64,000 nucleotides of DNA. It comes from Macrostomum hystrix (lineage: Eukaryota > Platyhelminthes > Macrostomidae). The notes under the pieces are model-generated. The model did not search any database and was not told where the DNA came from. It saw only the letters and a program-made list of their open reading frames with translations. Every line of letters begins with the position of its first letter. Positions within the stretch are counted from its first letter, which is position 1. The DNA lies in NCBI GenBank assembly GCA_950097015.1, contig CATNEN010000038.1, positions 33,442,501 through 33,506,500 of the forward strand, in the 5' to 3' direction. The position numbers and the translations under genes are program-made. This document shows, piece after piece, positions 55,045 through 64,000 of this stretch.

Positions 55045-56720
55045 CAGCTTCCCAGTTCCCATAGACAGTTAATCAGTTTCACAGATCCCCATAGACAGTT
55101 AATCAGCTTCCCAGATCCTTATATACAGTTAATCATCTTCACAGATCCCCATAGACAGTTAATCCGCTTCCCAGATCCTTATAGACAGTTAATCCGCTTC
55201 CCAGATCCTTATAGACAGTTAATCCGCTTCCCAGATCCTTATATACAGTTAATCATCTTCACAGATCCCCATAGACAGTTAATCCGCTTCCCAGATCCTT
55301 ATAGACAGTTAATCAGCTTCCCAGATCCTTATAGACAGTTAATCAGCTTCCCAGATCCTTATATACAATTAATCAGCTTCCCAGATCCCCATAGACAGTT
55401 AATCACCTTCCCAGATCCCCATAGACAGTCAGTCACCTTCCCAGATCCCATAGACAGTTAATCAGTTTCACAGATCCCCATAGACAGTTAATCACCTTCC
55501 CAGATCCCCATAGACAGTTAATCAGCTTCCCAGATCCCCATAGACAGTTAATCACCTTCCCAGATCCCCATAGACAGTCAGTCACCTTCCCAGATCCCCA
55601 TAGACAGTTAATCAGCTTCCCAGATCCCCATAGACAGTTAATCAGCTTCCCAAATCCTTATATACAGTTAATCATCTTCCCAGATTCTTATAGACAGTTA
55701 ATCAGCTTCCCAGATCCTTATAGACAGTTAATCCGCTTCCCAGATCCATATAGACAGTTAATCCGCTTCCCAGATCCTTTGAAGACTGTTAATCAGCTTC
55801 CCAGATCCTTTTAGACAGTTAATCCGCTTCCCAGATCCTTATAGACAGTTAATCAGCTTCCCAGATCCCCATAGACAGTTAATCAGCTTCCCAGATCCTT
55901 ATAGACAGTTAATCAGCTTCCCAGATCCTTATAGACAGTTAATCCGCTTCCCAGATCCTTATATACAGTTAATAATCTTCACAGATCCCCATAGACAGTT
56001 AATCCGCTTCCCAGATCCTTATATACAGTTAATCATCTTCACAGATCCCCATAGACAGTTAATCCGCTTCCCAGATCCTTATAGACAGTTAATCAGCTTC
56101 CCAGATCCTTATAGACAGTTAATCAGCTTCCCAGATCCTTATAGACAGTTAATCAGCTTCCCAGATCCTTATAGACAGTTAATCAGCTTCCCAGATCCTT
56201 ATAGACACTAGACAGTTAATCCGCTTCCCAGATCCTTATAGACAGTTAATCAGCTTCCCAGATCCTTATAGACAGTTAATCCGCTTCCCAGATCCTTATA
56301 TACAGTTAATAATCTTCACAGATCCCCATAGACAGTTAATCCGCTTCCCAGATCCTTATATACAGTTAATCATCTTCACAGATCCCCATAGACAGTTAAT
56401 CCGCTTCCCAGATCCTTATAGACAGTTAATCAGCTTCCCAGATCCTTATAGACAGTTAATCAGCTTCCCAGATCCTTATAGACAGTTAATCAGCTTCCCA
56501 GATCCTTATAGACAGTTAATCAGCTTCCCAGATCCTTATAGACAGTTAATCCGCTTACCAGATCCTTATAGACAGTTAATCAGCTTCCCAGATCCTTATA
56601 GACAGTTAATCAGCTTCCCAGATCCCCATAGACAGTTAATCAGCTTCCCAGATCCTTATAGACAGTTAATCAGCTTCCCAGATCCCCATTAAGAGTCAGT
56701 CAACTTTACAGATCCCCATA
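55045..56720. repeat. 30-bp minisatellite, about 55 units
   Basis: The unit is CAGATCCTTATAGACAGTTAATCAGCTTCC with variants (CCCCAT, TATACAG, CCGC, AATAATC). A multi-unit block repeats: the AATAATCTTC variant at 55971 recurs at 56308, a 337-bp shift (eleven 30-bp units plus a 7-base insertion near 56205). The open frame 55009-55461 is a by-product. The array ends about 45 bases before a TRAPPC12 acceptor. Confidence 0.96.
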
Positions 56721-56763
56721 GGCATAGGCGATAAACAAAGTCGCATCGCATCTTATCCCGCAG

Positions 56764-59700
56764 GATCAGCCAGTCCCGAGCTCCGGCCTGCCCGATGAAG
56801 AGGCGGGCTCGATCGCTGCATCCTCGCTGGCGCCCGCGCCTCCGCACGGCCCCCTGCCGCCAATGCGGCCGGTGGTGAAGTCGGACTCGCAGGCTAATTT
56901 CGTCAGCGCTCCCGACAGTCTCGTGTCGCCCACGGTCCCGGAGACTGTGACTTATGCCAATCCGCTCGTTGATGAAGAAGACGACAGCAATGCCGGCTTG
57001 CCGGACGCCGCCCTAGACAATGACATTGCCAAAGATAAAGCCGCGGCTGATGTAGAAGACGATGAAACCGCGGACAGCCTTGCCAGCTTGTCAAAGGCTT
57101 CGCTGCCATCAGACAGGCGGCAATCCGAGGATCCGCCTAGCGTGATCCGGGTTGTTCGACCTCGCACCACTAGCGAATCTTGCGATGCTGAAGTGTCTCA
57201 GGTGCCCGAAGAAGACCAGCGACTGCAGCAACAGCAGCAGCAGCAGCAGCAGCCACAACACAAGCAGCCGCTGTCTGTGGCTGACTACTTCGCCGATTTG
57301 CAGACAGAAGTCGGCTTTTTGGATGGTGCGTTTCTGTTGCTGACTTCAGGTTGTTTCCAGCTTCCCAGATCTTCAGGTTGAGTTCCCAGTTTGCTTCCCG
57401 GATCTTCAGGTTGGGTTTCCAGCTTCCCAGATCTTCAGGTTGGGTTTCCAGCTTTCCAGATCTTCAGGTTGGGGTTCCAGCTTCCCAGATCTTCAAGTTG
57501 GGTTTCCAGCTTGCCAGATCTTCAGGTTGGGTTTCCAGCTTGCTTACCAGATCTTCCGGTTAGGTTTCCAGCTTGCTTACCAGATCTTCAGGTTGAGTTT
57601 CCAGCTTCCCTCATCTTCGGGTACTAACTTTCCCGACCACTTTCTAATTTCAGTTGGGTCAGATGAAGGTGCAGGATCTGCGGCTGTCGCTGCGGCAGCC
57701 GGCGAGCCGGAGGCGGACCTATTCACTGACAGCATTCGCTCCGGCGAGGCGGAGCGCCGGATGGATGCCTGGCTACCGTTGGAGGCCACCAGGCAGCTGC
57801 TGGACAGCGTAGTGGCTGGCAAACTGGATCCCACTAAGGTAATAATGCTAATTATTAGTGTATTTGCAGGTGGGCACTGATACAACACTTTGTTGACACG
57901 ACCCGCAGCCAGCGAGAGGCAATTCTGCCCATTCCGCTGACTCCTGAGCACACACGCACAAAATAGTATGCACAGGCACACTCTCAAACAGAGCGTGTAC
58001 ATCTGCCCTTAATTTCCCATCTTAGTTAGGTACAAGACTGACCTATATTATAAAAATGTAGCGATTAGTGCAAAAATTAACGTTTTTTATGAAACTCATG
58101 CTTTCAAATACAGCGAACAGCAAAAACGCATTGACAGTTTTACATCGACTGCAAAAGCAGGTATCACGGTTCGTATAGCCATGTCCGCTATCGTTCAGAA
58201 CAGTAACGACTAAGAAGTAACGATTTTTAGAGAAAGTAACGAAAAAATATGCACTAAACGAAATAACTAATGAAACCACGTGTACCCTCAGGTTGACGCC
58301 AGCCAGCTAACTAGGCCATCTCTGCAGCACCTACAGCAGCAGCAACAGCAGCAGCAGCCAAATCCGATGCGAGATCTCCTAGTTCGCTTCTGCGGCGAGT
58401 CCATCGCCCGCGGCTGCGCGCCCAACGCCGACTCCGTGCCGCAGGATGCCACCGGAGCTGCTCAGCTGTTTCGGACCGGTTGCTACCGCGCCTGCCTTGA
58501 CCTGCTGGCTCGCCTCCTGCTCCAGCATCACCAGCAGCAGTTGCAGCATCCGCATCAGCAGCACAGTCCGGCCAGTCTCCGTCTTTGGTTCGCTCGCCTA
58601 TCGCTGCTGCTGCGTACGCGCCAGAGTCAAATTGCTGAAGTCGAGCTGGCGCCGTTTCGCAGCCTCGATGGCCCCGACCTGTACTATGAGTTCTATCCTG
58701 GCCTGTATCCGGGTCGGCGGGGTAGCATGGTGAGCAACGGCCAACGATTTTCCCCGTGTCTGCAGGGTTTTTGCGGTGCCTGTCGGGTTTCTAATGTGTT
58801 TGTATGCTTTTTTATTTTTGTACTGCCTGAAACTCGGACGTCCTTTTAAACAGGACAAGAGATTCGTCAGCTGACTGAGTGTTGCCAAGTAGCTTTGACA
58901 TCTCTTCGCAGTTTTGCATCCGTCCATGATTTCAAAACAATAGTCACTTTTCCTTCAGTAGCCGTTGCCTGTTCGAACTCAATGAGTTCGCGGTCTTCAG
59001 TAATACGAAAACGTATAGCCCCATACGGCAGCAATTACACTTGTACGAGGGGTGTTGCAAAAGTTTCCGGACTAATGCTAATCCTGGTGAAAAATCGTGT
59101 TTGATTTGGCTGAAAATTGATGTCTATGGTATTCAGCCGTAGAAAATACTTTTCCTAAAATGTTACGCAGCTTAGTCAACCACAGCATACATGAGGGCCA
59201 AAATAGGTTGCAACCCTTTGAAGCTGTTGACACGATTTTTCACAAACCAAAAGTGAGCGAAAATGAGTCGACCGAAGAATCCATCGGAGTTCGGGTCTAA
59301 GGAAAGCCAGCGCCACTTTATCATGGCATGCCAACGACAGGACAAAACAGCCGATTTCCGATTTCCACCGATTTTCGCCGATTTCCACCTCTTTGGCCCA
59401 ATGAAGATGCCAATGCGGGGCGAGATCTTCACAACGCGCGAGGAGGTCCTCGAAGCAGCCAACAAGTCTCTACGTCAGTTCGATGCCAGCTTCTGGGGGT
59501 CTGGCTTCGACAAGCTGATTGAGCGCTACCGAAAATGCATCTCCGTAAATGGCGAATACGTGGTTAGCGAGCCAACAATCAACCTGTGGACGCATCCGGC
59601 GATAGAAGCGACAGTGACAGTGATTGGTAGCTGTAACTCGGAAATCGTATTTCATGACTATAATAATCTAGTGTACAATCGCTTGTTACTTTGGACCATC

Positions 59701-61299
59701 AACTCCAAACTTTCTAAAACTTTATAATATAAAATACAGTTGCCTGTTCGTCTGTTTACATTTTTTGCTGAATCAGACTAAGATTATCACCATGACGAGC
59801 ACTAGTCCGGAAACTTTTGCAACAACCCTCGTATTTATGGTGATTGACATTGGCAGTGCGATCCTCTGGAAGTAGAGGATATAAGAAGATGTGAAGATCT
59901 GATGAGTATGAGTATGAAGATCGAGTTTCAAAATAGAAAACTTTATAACATTCGGTAGAGCAACATGTTAGGCAAGTCATATCAAAAGAACAGCTTTTTA
60001 TCTGCTTTAAATCAAAAGCTGTCACCATTACGATCTGATAAAAAGTGAAATTTTCCTATCTCCGTGGTGTCTTTTTTTCGCGAAAATCAGCCTATGAATA
60101 TTTTTCTAACAAACGTAGTTTCCCGCCCTTCTACTCCTTGGGGTCCTCGACTTAGCTAAAAAGAAATGCCTGATATAGTTACGTAATTGTATACTCAATA
60201 ATATGTATATATTACACTATATTTTCCTATATCTACCAATTTTCCTATTATCTACCAGGTGCCATTTGGGATGCGGCTGCTTCACGCCGAGCTGGGTGGA
60301 GCCGGAGCCCTGGCCCGCCTGTACTTTTTAGTCGCTGTCATCGACAGGATGCTGTGCAACCTGCGCGCCGGCCTGTCCGAGGCGGGACTCGACCTGCCGC
60401 CAATGTCGCCGGAGCAGCGCTCCGCTTCCGTAGATTTGTGGCAACGACGCAAAGCTGCCGTTCTCTATAGCGTTGCTAACAACTTGACAACGGTTGCTAG
60501 GGATCACGCAGCCGCTGCCAGGGTCTACGGCCAGCTGCTAGCGCTGGATCCGGCCAACTCTGAGCGAATATGGGCTGCCCTTGGTCGGCTTTCCATGCAG
60601 GTGATTAGCAAAACGAATAATTAGCAAATTATCTACACCAATGAACACCACTGCGCACCAATTGTCAGTTGCAGTGTATAGTCTGTATCCTGAACCCCAC
60701 TGTCACAGTGTCTGTAAATAGACTGTATTCCTAACCCGACTGTCACAGTGTCTGTATACAGTCTGTATGCTGAATTCCACTGTCACAGTGTCTGTAAATT
60801 GTCTGTATAGTTAACCCCACTGTCACAGTGTCTGTAAGTAGTCTGAAATCCTGACGTTCAAATATCCTGAACTGCGGACCCAACCGTCCAGGTCGGCGAT
60901 CTGCAGTCGGCTCGCCACCACCTTGGCCGGTGCGCGCAGTCGGCGCCCCCTGAACGGCGCGACTTCTACGCCGCCCAGCTGGCCGTGAGTAGCGCCGACT
61001 GGCCCACAGCTCAGCGCCTTCTGCGCTCCGCACTGGAAGCCAATCCGAACAATATCTTGGCTGCCAACAACCTGGCCGTCATCTCCCTGTACACTGGCCA
61101 GCTGCGCGAAGCCATTCGCCTGCTGGAGTCGCTGCTGGAACGCGAGCCACGTCTGGCTATTCACGAAGGCCTAGTGTTCAATCTGTGCACAATGTACGAC
61201 CTGGAGTCAAGCAAGGCTGTGGGTAAAAAGACCCGCCTGTTGGAAACCGTTGCTAGGCATCGGGGCGATAATTTCGATGTGGCCGCTTTTAAGTTTTGA
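56764..61299 (+). CDS. TRAPPC12: TRAPP complex subunit 12 (TRAPPC12), 5' part missing
   Basis: Five exons: 56764-57325, 57654-57838, 58292-58729, 60259-60600 and 60892-61299. All junctions are GT..AG and frame-consistent; visible length is 644 residues against 735 in human. The N-terminal third is acidic, Ala/Ser-rich and disordered with a Q run. Conserved blocks follow: RRMDAWLPLEATRQLL, LRLWFARLSLLLR, GPDLYYEFYPGLYPGRRGSM, VPFGMRLLHAEL, LWQRRKAAVLYSVANNL, then TPR helices (NPNNILAANNLAVISLYTGQ) and the end HEGLVFNLCTMYDLESSKAV. TRAPPC12 is a TPR subunit of the TRAPPIII tethering complex in ER-Golgi and autophagy traffic, with a reported kinetochore role. The first exon with the start codon was not identified; it may lie among or before the minisatellites at 51.8-56.7 kb. 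Confidence 0.95.
57345..57610. repeat. 29-bp intronic minisatellite with splice-acceptor-like units
   Basis: About nine units of CTTCCCAGATCTTCAGG followed by TTGGGTTTCCAG lie in TRAPPC12 intron 57326-57653. Each unit has two pyrimidine-CAG motifs. The real acceptor reads TTTCAG|TTGGGTCAG, closely matching the unit's TTCAGGTTGGGT. Confidence 0.93.
57885..58005 (-). mobile_element. SINE-1 fragment (reverse) in a TRAPPC12 intron
   Basis: GACCCGCAGCCAGCGAGAGGCAATTCTGCC, CATTCCGCTGACTCCTGAGCACAC and GTGTACATCTGCCCTTA are reverse-complement SINE-1 landmarks. The head is missing. Confidence 0.78.
59046..59831 (+). mobile_element. Internally deleted mariner-type transposon with matching TIRs
   Basis: The left end reads CGAGGGGTGTTGCAAAAGTT and on to GACT; the right end is its reverse complement (AGTCCGGAAACTTTTGCAAC then AACCCTCG) with about two mismatches over 28 bases. 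A TA dinucleotide flanks each end (59044-59045 and 59832-59833), the mariner target duplication. Inside, a frame at 59263-59727 encodes the transposase C-terminus: FADFHLFGPMK (third catalytic acid region), REEVLEAANKSL, SGFDKLIERYRKCISVNGEYVV. The N-terminal DNA-binding part and the first two catalytic acids are absent; 786 bp against about 1.3 kb for whole elements. It lies in the TRAPPC12 intron 58730-60258 and is non-autonomous. Confidence 0.93.
60661..60845. repeat. 40-bp minisatellite in a TRAPPC12 intron, about 4.5 units
   Basis: TGTCACAGTG starts at 60701, 60741, 60781 and 60821, an exact 40-base period. The unit reads CCCCACTGTCACAGTGTCTG then TAAATAGTCTGTATCCTGAA. It fills most of the intron 60601-60891. 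Confidence 0.93.
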
Positions 61300-61894
61300 T
61301 GCGATCAACAACTGTTCCTTGTCCTTTAACAGTTACAATTATTAACAGTAGAATAGTCAAATCGCTGACGTATATTCACATCTGTTTATATTTGTTTAGT
61401 ATTGGTTGTTGATTTTGTTTTGTTATTGGTGCACAGCTAGTCAAAATATATTGTCGCATGCTTAAATGCTTTATCGAAAGATTATTAAATATAATAGACA
61501 TAATTTGGACAGTTCTATCTGCAAATTTCTTGTGGCTTTCTTCAACGGCTCAAAATATTACACGTTTTTACTATTGTCATCTTCTAAGCCATTCTAAATT
61601 GTTCTTCCATCAACAATCATCAGGAATTGCAGCAAAAATTTACTACGCACCACTGCAAACAGTCCCAAAGAACCTCTCGCATACTTGCTTTCACTTGCTT
61701 TGTCTGGCTACAATTCAAGGTTCAAAGTTCTCCTTATGGCTGGTAATGCCCAGCTCAAAAAAACATTTCGTCGCGTCAAGGCTTCGGCAGTCTCTGCGAA
61801 TGGCAGCGGGTGCGAAACTAACAGGGACCTCGCGGCAGCGCCGGACCCTGTGAAGTTGTGCAGCGAATTTAGCACCTGGCTGTGTGGCATTCTG
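61300..61894. other. 3' region of TRAPPC12 and spacer
   Basis: AT-rich to about 61.7 kb, then GC-richer. The frames at 61458-62194 have no recognisable domain. No clear polyadenylation hexamer close to the stop was noticed. Confidence 0.4.
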
Positions 61895-62005
61895 TGTTCC
61901 TACCAGCATCTGCTAGGGTACTTCAGTAGAAATTCGGCTGGAGTGAGGAGGCCTCTTCAGTGCAGTCCACGGACTGAACAGCTTGCTGTGCGCAGCGGCG
62001 TTGTG
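61895..62005 (+). mobile_element. SINE-2 3' fragment
   Basis: CTACCAGCATCTGCTAGGGTA, then GCAGTCCACGGACTGAACAGC and GTGCGCAGC follow SINE-2 order (GTCCATGGACTGAACAGCCAGC..TACGCAGCC). The head is not seen. The LINE copy at 62045 is inserted just downstream. Confidence 0.6.
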
Positions 62006-62044
62006 TCAAGCTTAAATAAAGATACGTTTGATCTTGGCTCCTGT

Positions 62045-63328
62045 GACTTACTTGACTTAGCGGCAGGGAGCCTCCATGACGGACGCAGCGAGGAGGCGGC
62101 CGGTGCCGCCCATATCGCTAACCCCTGGCAGCCGGACGGCCTCCAGCGAGGCGGTGCCGCTCAGGGTGGTCCGTCGGTCGGTTCCGCCGCGTGATCTCCC
62201 TCGCCATAGGCTGGGAAGAAATCAGCTCGGCCGGTATCGCGGAGGAAGTGGGCGAGCTGTGCAATGCTCTCGGGCGAGCAGGCTTCGACTAGGGTCGGCA
62301 CCGGCCCGAGATGTTTTAGCCTAGCCCGGGTGAAGGCCGGGCAGTGGCAGATGAAATGCTCGGCGTTTTCACGTCCGGAGCAGCAGAAGGGACACGTTTC
62401 CTCAGACACGTGGCCTTGGAGGTAGCGGTGTCTGGTGAAGCAGCCATGTCCCGAGAGGGCCATGGTGACTGCTCTCAGGTCTCTGCGATTTAGCCTAAGC
62501 AAGGCTTTACGCAGGTTACTAGAGGGGGTTGGCACCGCAGCCCTGGACTGGCGACAGTTCAGGGTGCTAGACCACCTCCTTCGGTGTTGGGTCTCCATCC
62601 AGCGGTTGATGTTGGAGTTTACCACAGAAATAGGGATCGGGGCCTCCAGGCCCGGGCCCATCAGGGAGCTGGCTGCTCCAGCCTTTGCAAGCTGGTCCGC
62701 CATCTCATTCCCTGTGAGCCCGGCGTGCCCAGGGATCCACATCAGCTCCACCTTGTTAGACTGTGCCAATCCGTTTAACTGGGTGTGGCAGTCTAAGGTG
62801 GTCCTGGAACGAGAGGTGCAGCGGCTGAGGGCCTTGAGAGCTGCTTGACTGTCGGAGTGAAAGAAAATCCTTCGTCCAGCCAGCTCCCTCTGGCGCAGTT
62901 CAGCCACACAGAGACTAATGGCGAGCATTTCGTTTTGGAAAACGCTTGAGCTCTTGCCACAGTGTTGGGAGTGGGTCCAGAGGACGTCACCACCCGAGGC
63001 GACGCACACTCCGAATCCCGAATTACCGTTCATCAGAGAGCCGTCAGTGTAGCAGTGGACCGCTGGGTCATCCCAGCAGTCCTTAACCTCATTGCGAGGA
63101 AGGATGCTGACCTTGTACCTGTGGCTCCGGAGTAAAGTGGCCAGGGCCCCATCCGAGAGGATGTTGAGCCCTCCACACTCGCCCAGAGTTTTCAGGCATA
63201 GGTCAGAGTGAGGCAGAAGGGAGCGCTTCGGGAAGGCTCGCAGCTTCTGGAAGGAGACCCCCGCATCTAGAAGATGCCGGGTGGACTTTGCCGCTTCCCC
63301 CTTGATATAAATGTCAATGGGTGTAGCG
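62045..63328 (-). mobile_element. 5'-truncated LINE with complete RNase H domain and 12-bp target duplication
   Basis: On the minus strand a frame runs from about 63328 to a stop at 62161-62163. It has the four RNase H catalytic regions ([46 protein letters not shown]). A zinc-knuckle-like [18 protein letters not shown] follows. A short 3' region ends in an AAGTC/AAGTA repeat. CTTGGCTCCTGT occurs at 62033-62044 and 63329-63340, exactly flanking the insert. This is an I/R1-type non-LTR element cut off upstream of RNase H; the reverse transcriptase is absent. The open frame continuing past 63329 is flanking DNA. It belongs to a different family from the copy at 10.9 kb, given the different tail. 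Confidence 0.93.
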
Positions 63329-63609
63329 CTTGGCTCCTGTACTCGGCAGTGGATTGGGTTGGATTCAATTAACTAATTTTCTAGTTCTACGATTTTCGTC
63401 CATACCTGCACACCTATGCACAAGAAGGTGGGCAGATAGGGAAGGACGCTTTTTTAGAGGTCTCACCCTCAGCCATGGCAACTGTCACTCAAGGCGCTAC
63501 AAAACGCGTAAAATTGGGAACACCCGACGTGTTTATTCGCAGTCTTAACAACATAGTTCGGTTTAGCTAAATCTTCTTACTTCAGAGCGTCCAAAAAGCT
63601 TACAAAAAC

Positions 63610-64000
63610 ATGCTTCGAAATTTCACTAAAGCACTATTAGCAACAATCACTATCACGATTTTACCGCTTGAAACAGCAACGCAAGGGGTGTACAAGACTC
63701 CTCGACTTCACGGAATGAAAGTAACACCAAGCCAAGCCAGGCTGCTCCCATCAGCTGGTCCAGTTAAATTTAGCCTCATCAGCTGCGTGTCGGCCGCTCT
63801 GTCGTCCGAGTCCCAGGAGCCGTCCCGGGCTCCCGTGGCCGAGTTCGACGAGAGCTCCGGCAGCTGCAGGCGACTCGGCCAGCCGATGTTCGCCAACCAT
63901 TCGCCAGCTGTGCAGCAGCCTGCTGTGAAGCTGTACGCGAGCTCACGCATCGGAGAGCCCAGACTCGCTCTGTTCTCCATCAAGGCCGGATCAGGAGTCT
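63610..64000 (+). CDS. Secreted-family copy E, cut by the window end
   Basis: The ATG at 63610 opens a signal peptide (LRNFTKALLATITITILPLE) and a unique stretch (GVYKTPRLHGMKVTPSQARL). The shared part then follows from ISCVSAALSSESQEPSRAP, and GSCRRLGQPMFANHSPAV and LALFSIKAGSGV are identical at the protein level to copy C. The C-terminal half lies outside the window, so completeness is unknown. An upstream frame confirms that the N-terminus is again unrelated to those of B, C and D. Confidence 0.82.
   Translation, partial: MLRNFTKALLATITITILPLETATQGVYKTPRLHGMKVTPSQARLLPSAGPVKFSLISCVSAALSSESQEPSRAPVAEFDESSGSCRRLGQPMFANHSPAVQQPAVKLYASSRIGEPRLALFSIKAGSGV

Noticed and set aside
54990-55461. 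150-codon frame starting MDALLKSYM as a separate gene
   Set aside because: Almost all of it is the 30-bp repeat; only the first 13 residues are unique, possibly an exon fragment.
62435-62848. 137-codon + frame
   Set aside because: Antisense of the RNase H frame of the LINE fragment.

Overview
The window is animal nuclear DNA. Genes are split by spliceosomal introns with GT..AG ends, some under 100 bases. Metazoan families are present: a DEG/ENaC channel, a rhodopsin-like GPCR, a YTHDF m6A reader, TRAPPC12, a LicD/fukutin-like protein and a vWA/alpha-kinase. GC-rich exons sit in AT-rich intergenic DNA full of minisatellites. Penelope-like, Ty3/gypsy, RNase H-bearing LINE, mariner and tRNA-derived SINE sequences are interspersed. 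My best guess is a marine lophotrochozoan, possibly a free-living flatworm; the species cannot be fixed from sequence alone.

Layout. 0-4 kb: SINEs and a DEG/ENaC channel (+). 7-10.4 kb: a 21-bp satellite. 10.9-13.5 kb: a LINE 3' fragment and a peptide-type GPCR (-). 15.3-16.5 kb: a decayed Penelope-like element. 17.2-19 kb: a LicD-family membrane protein (+). 19.7-23.9 kb: a ubiquitin-like protein (-), three minisatellites, a SINE nested in another SINE, and an LDLa-type single-pass membrane protein (-). 26.3-29.9 kb: a vWA/alpha-kinase gene (-) with apparent breaks in the kinase domain. 31-41.7 kb: a cluster of four copies of one secreted-protein family (two whole, two truncated), two head-to-head gypsy remnants, a PAN/C-type-lectin protein and a 1-kb satellite; a fifth copy starts at 63.6 kb. 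42.9-44.9 kb: exons of unknown function (-). 49.3-50.8 kb: YTHDF (+). 51.8-56.7 kb: two large minisatellites. 56.8-61.3 kb: TRAPPC12 (+), with a minisatellite, a SINE fragment, a deleted mariner element and a 40-bp repeat in its introns. 62-63.3 kb: a second LINE fragment (-).

Most long open frames in the satellite regions are by-products of repeat units rather than genes. The strongest biological signal is the secreted family. Its core is nearly invariant, but each member carries a different signal peptide and N-terminus, and some copies are cut at different points, which suggests gene conversion or shuffling in a lectin-like gene cluster. The second theme is minisatellites whose sense-strand units resemble 3' splice sites (pyrimidine tract plus CAG), found within or next to introns.
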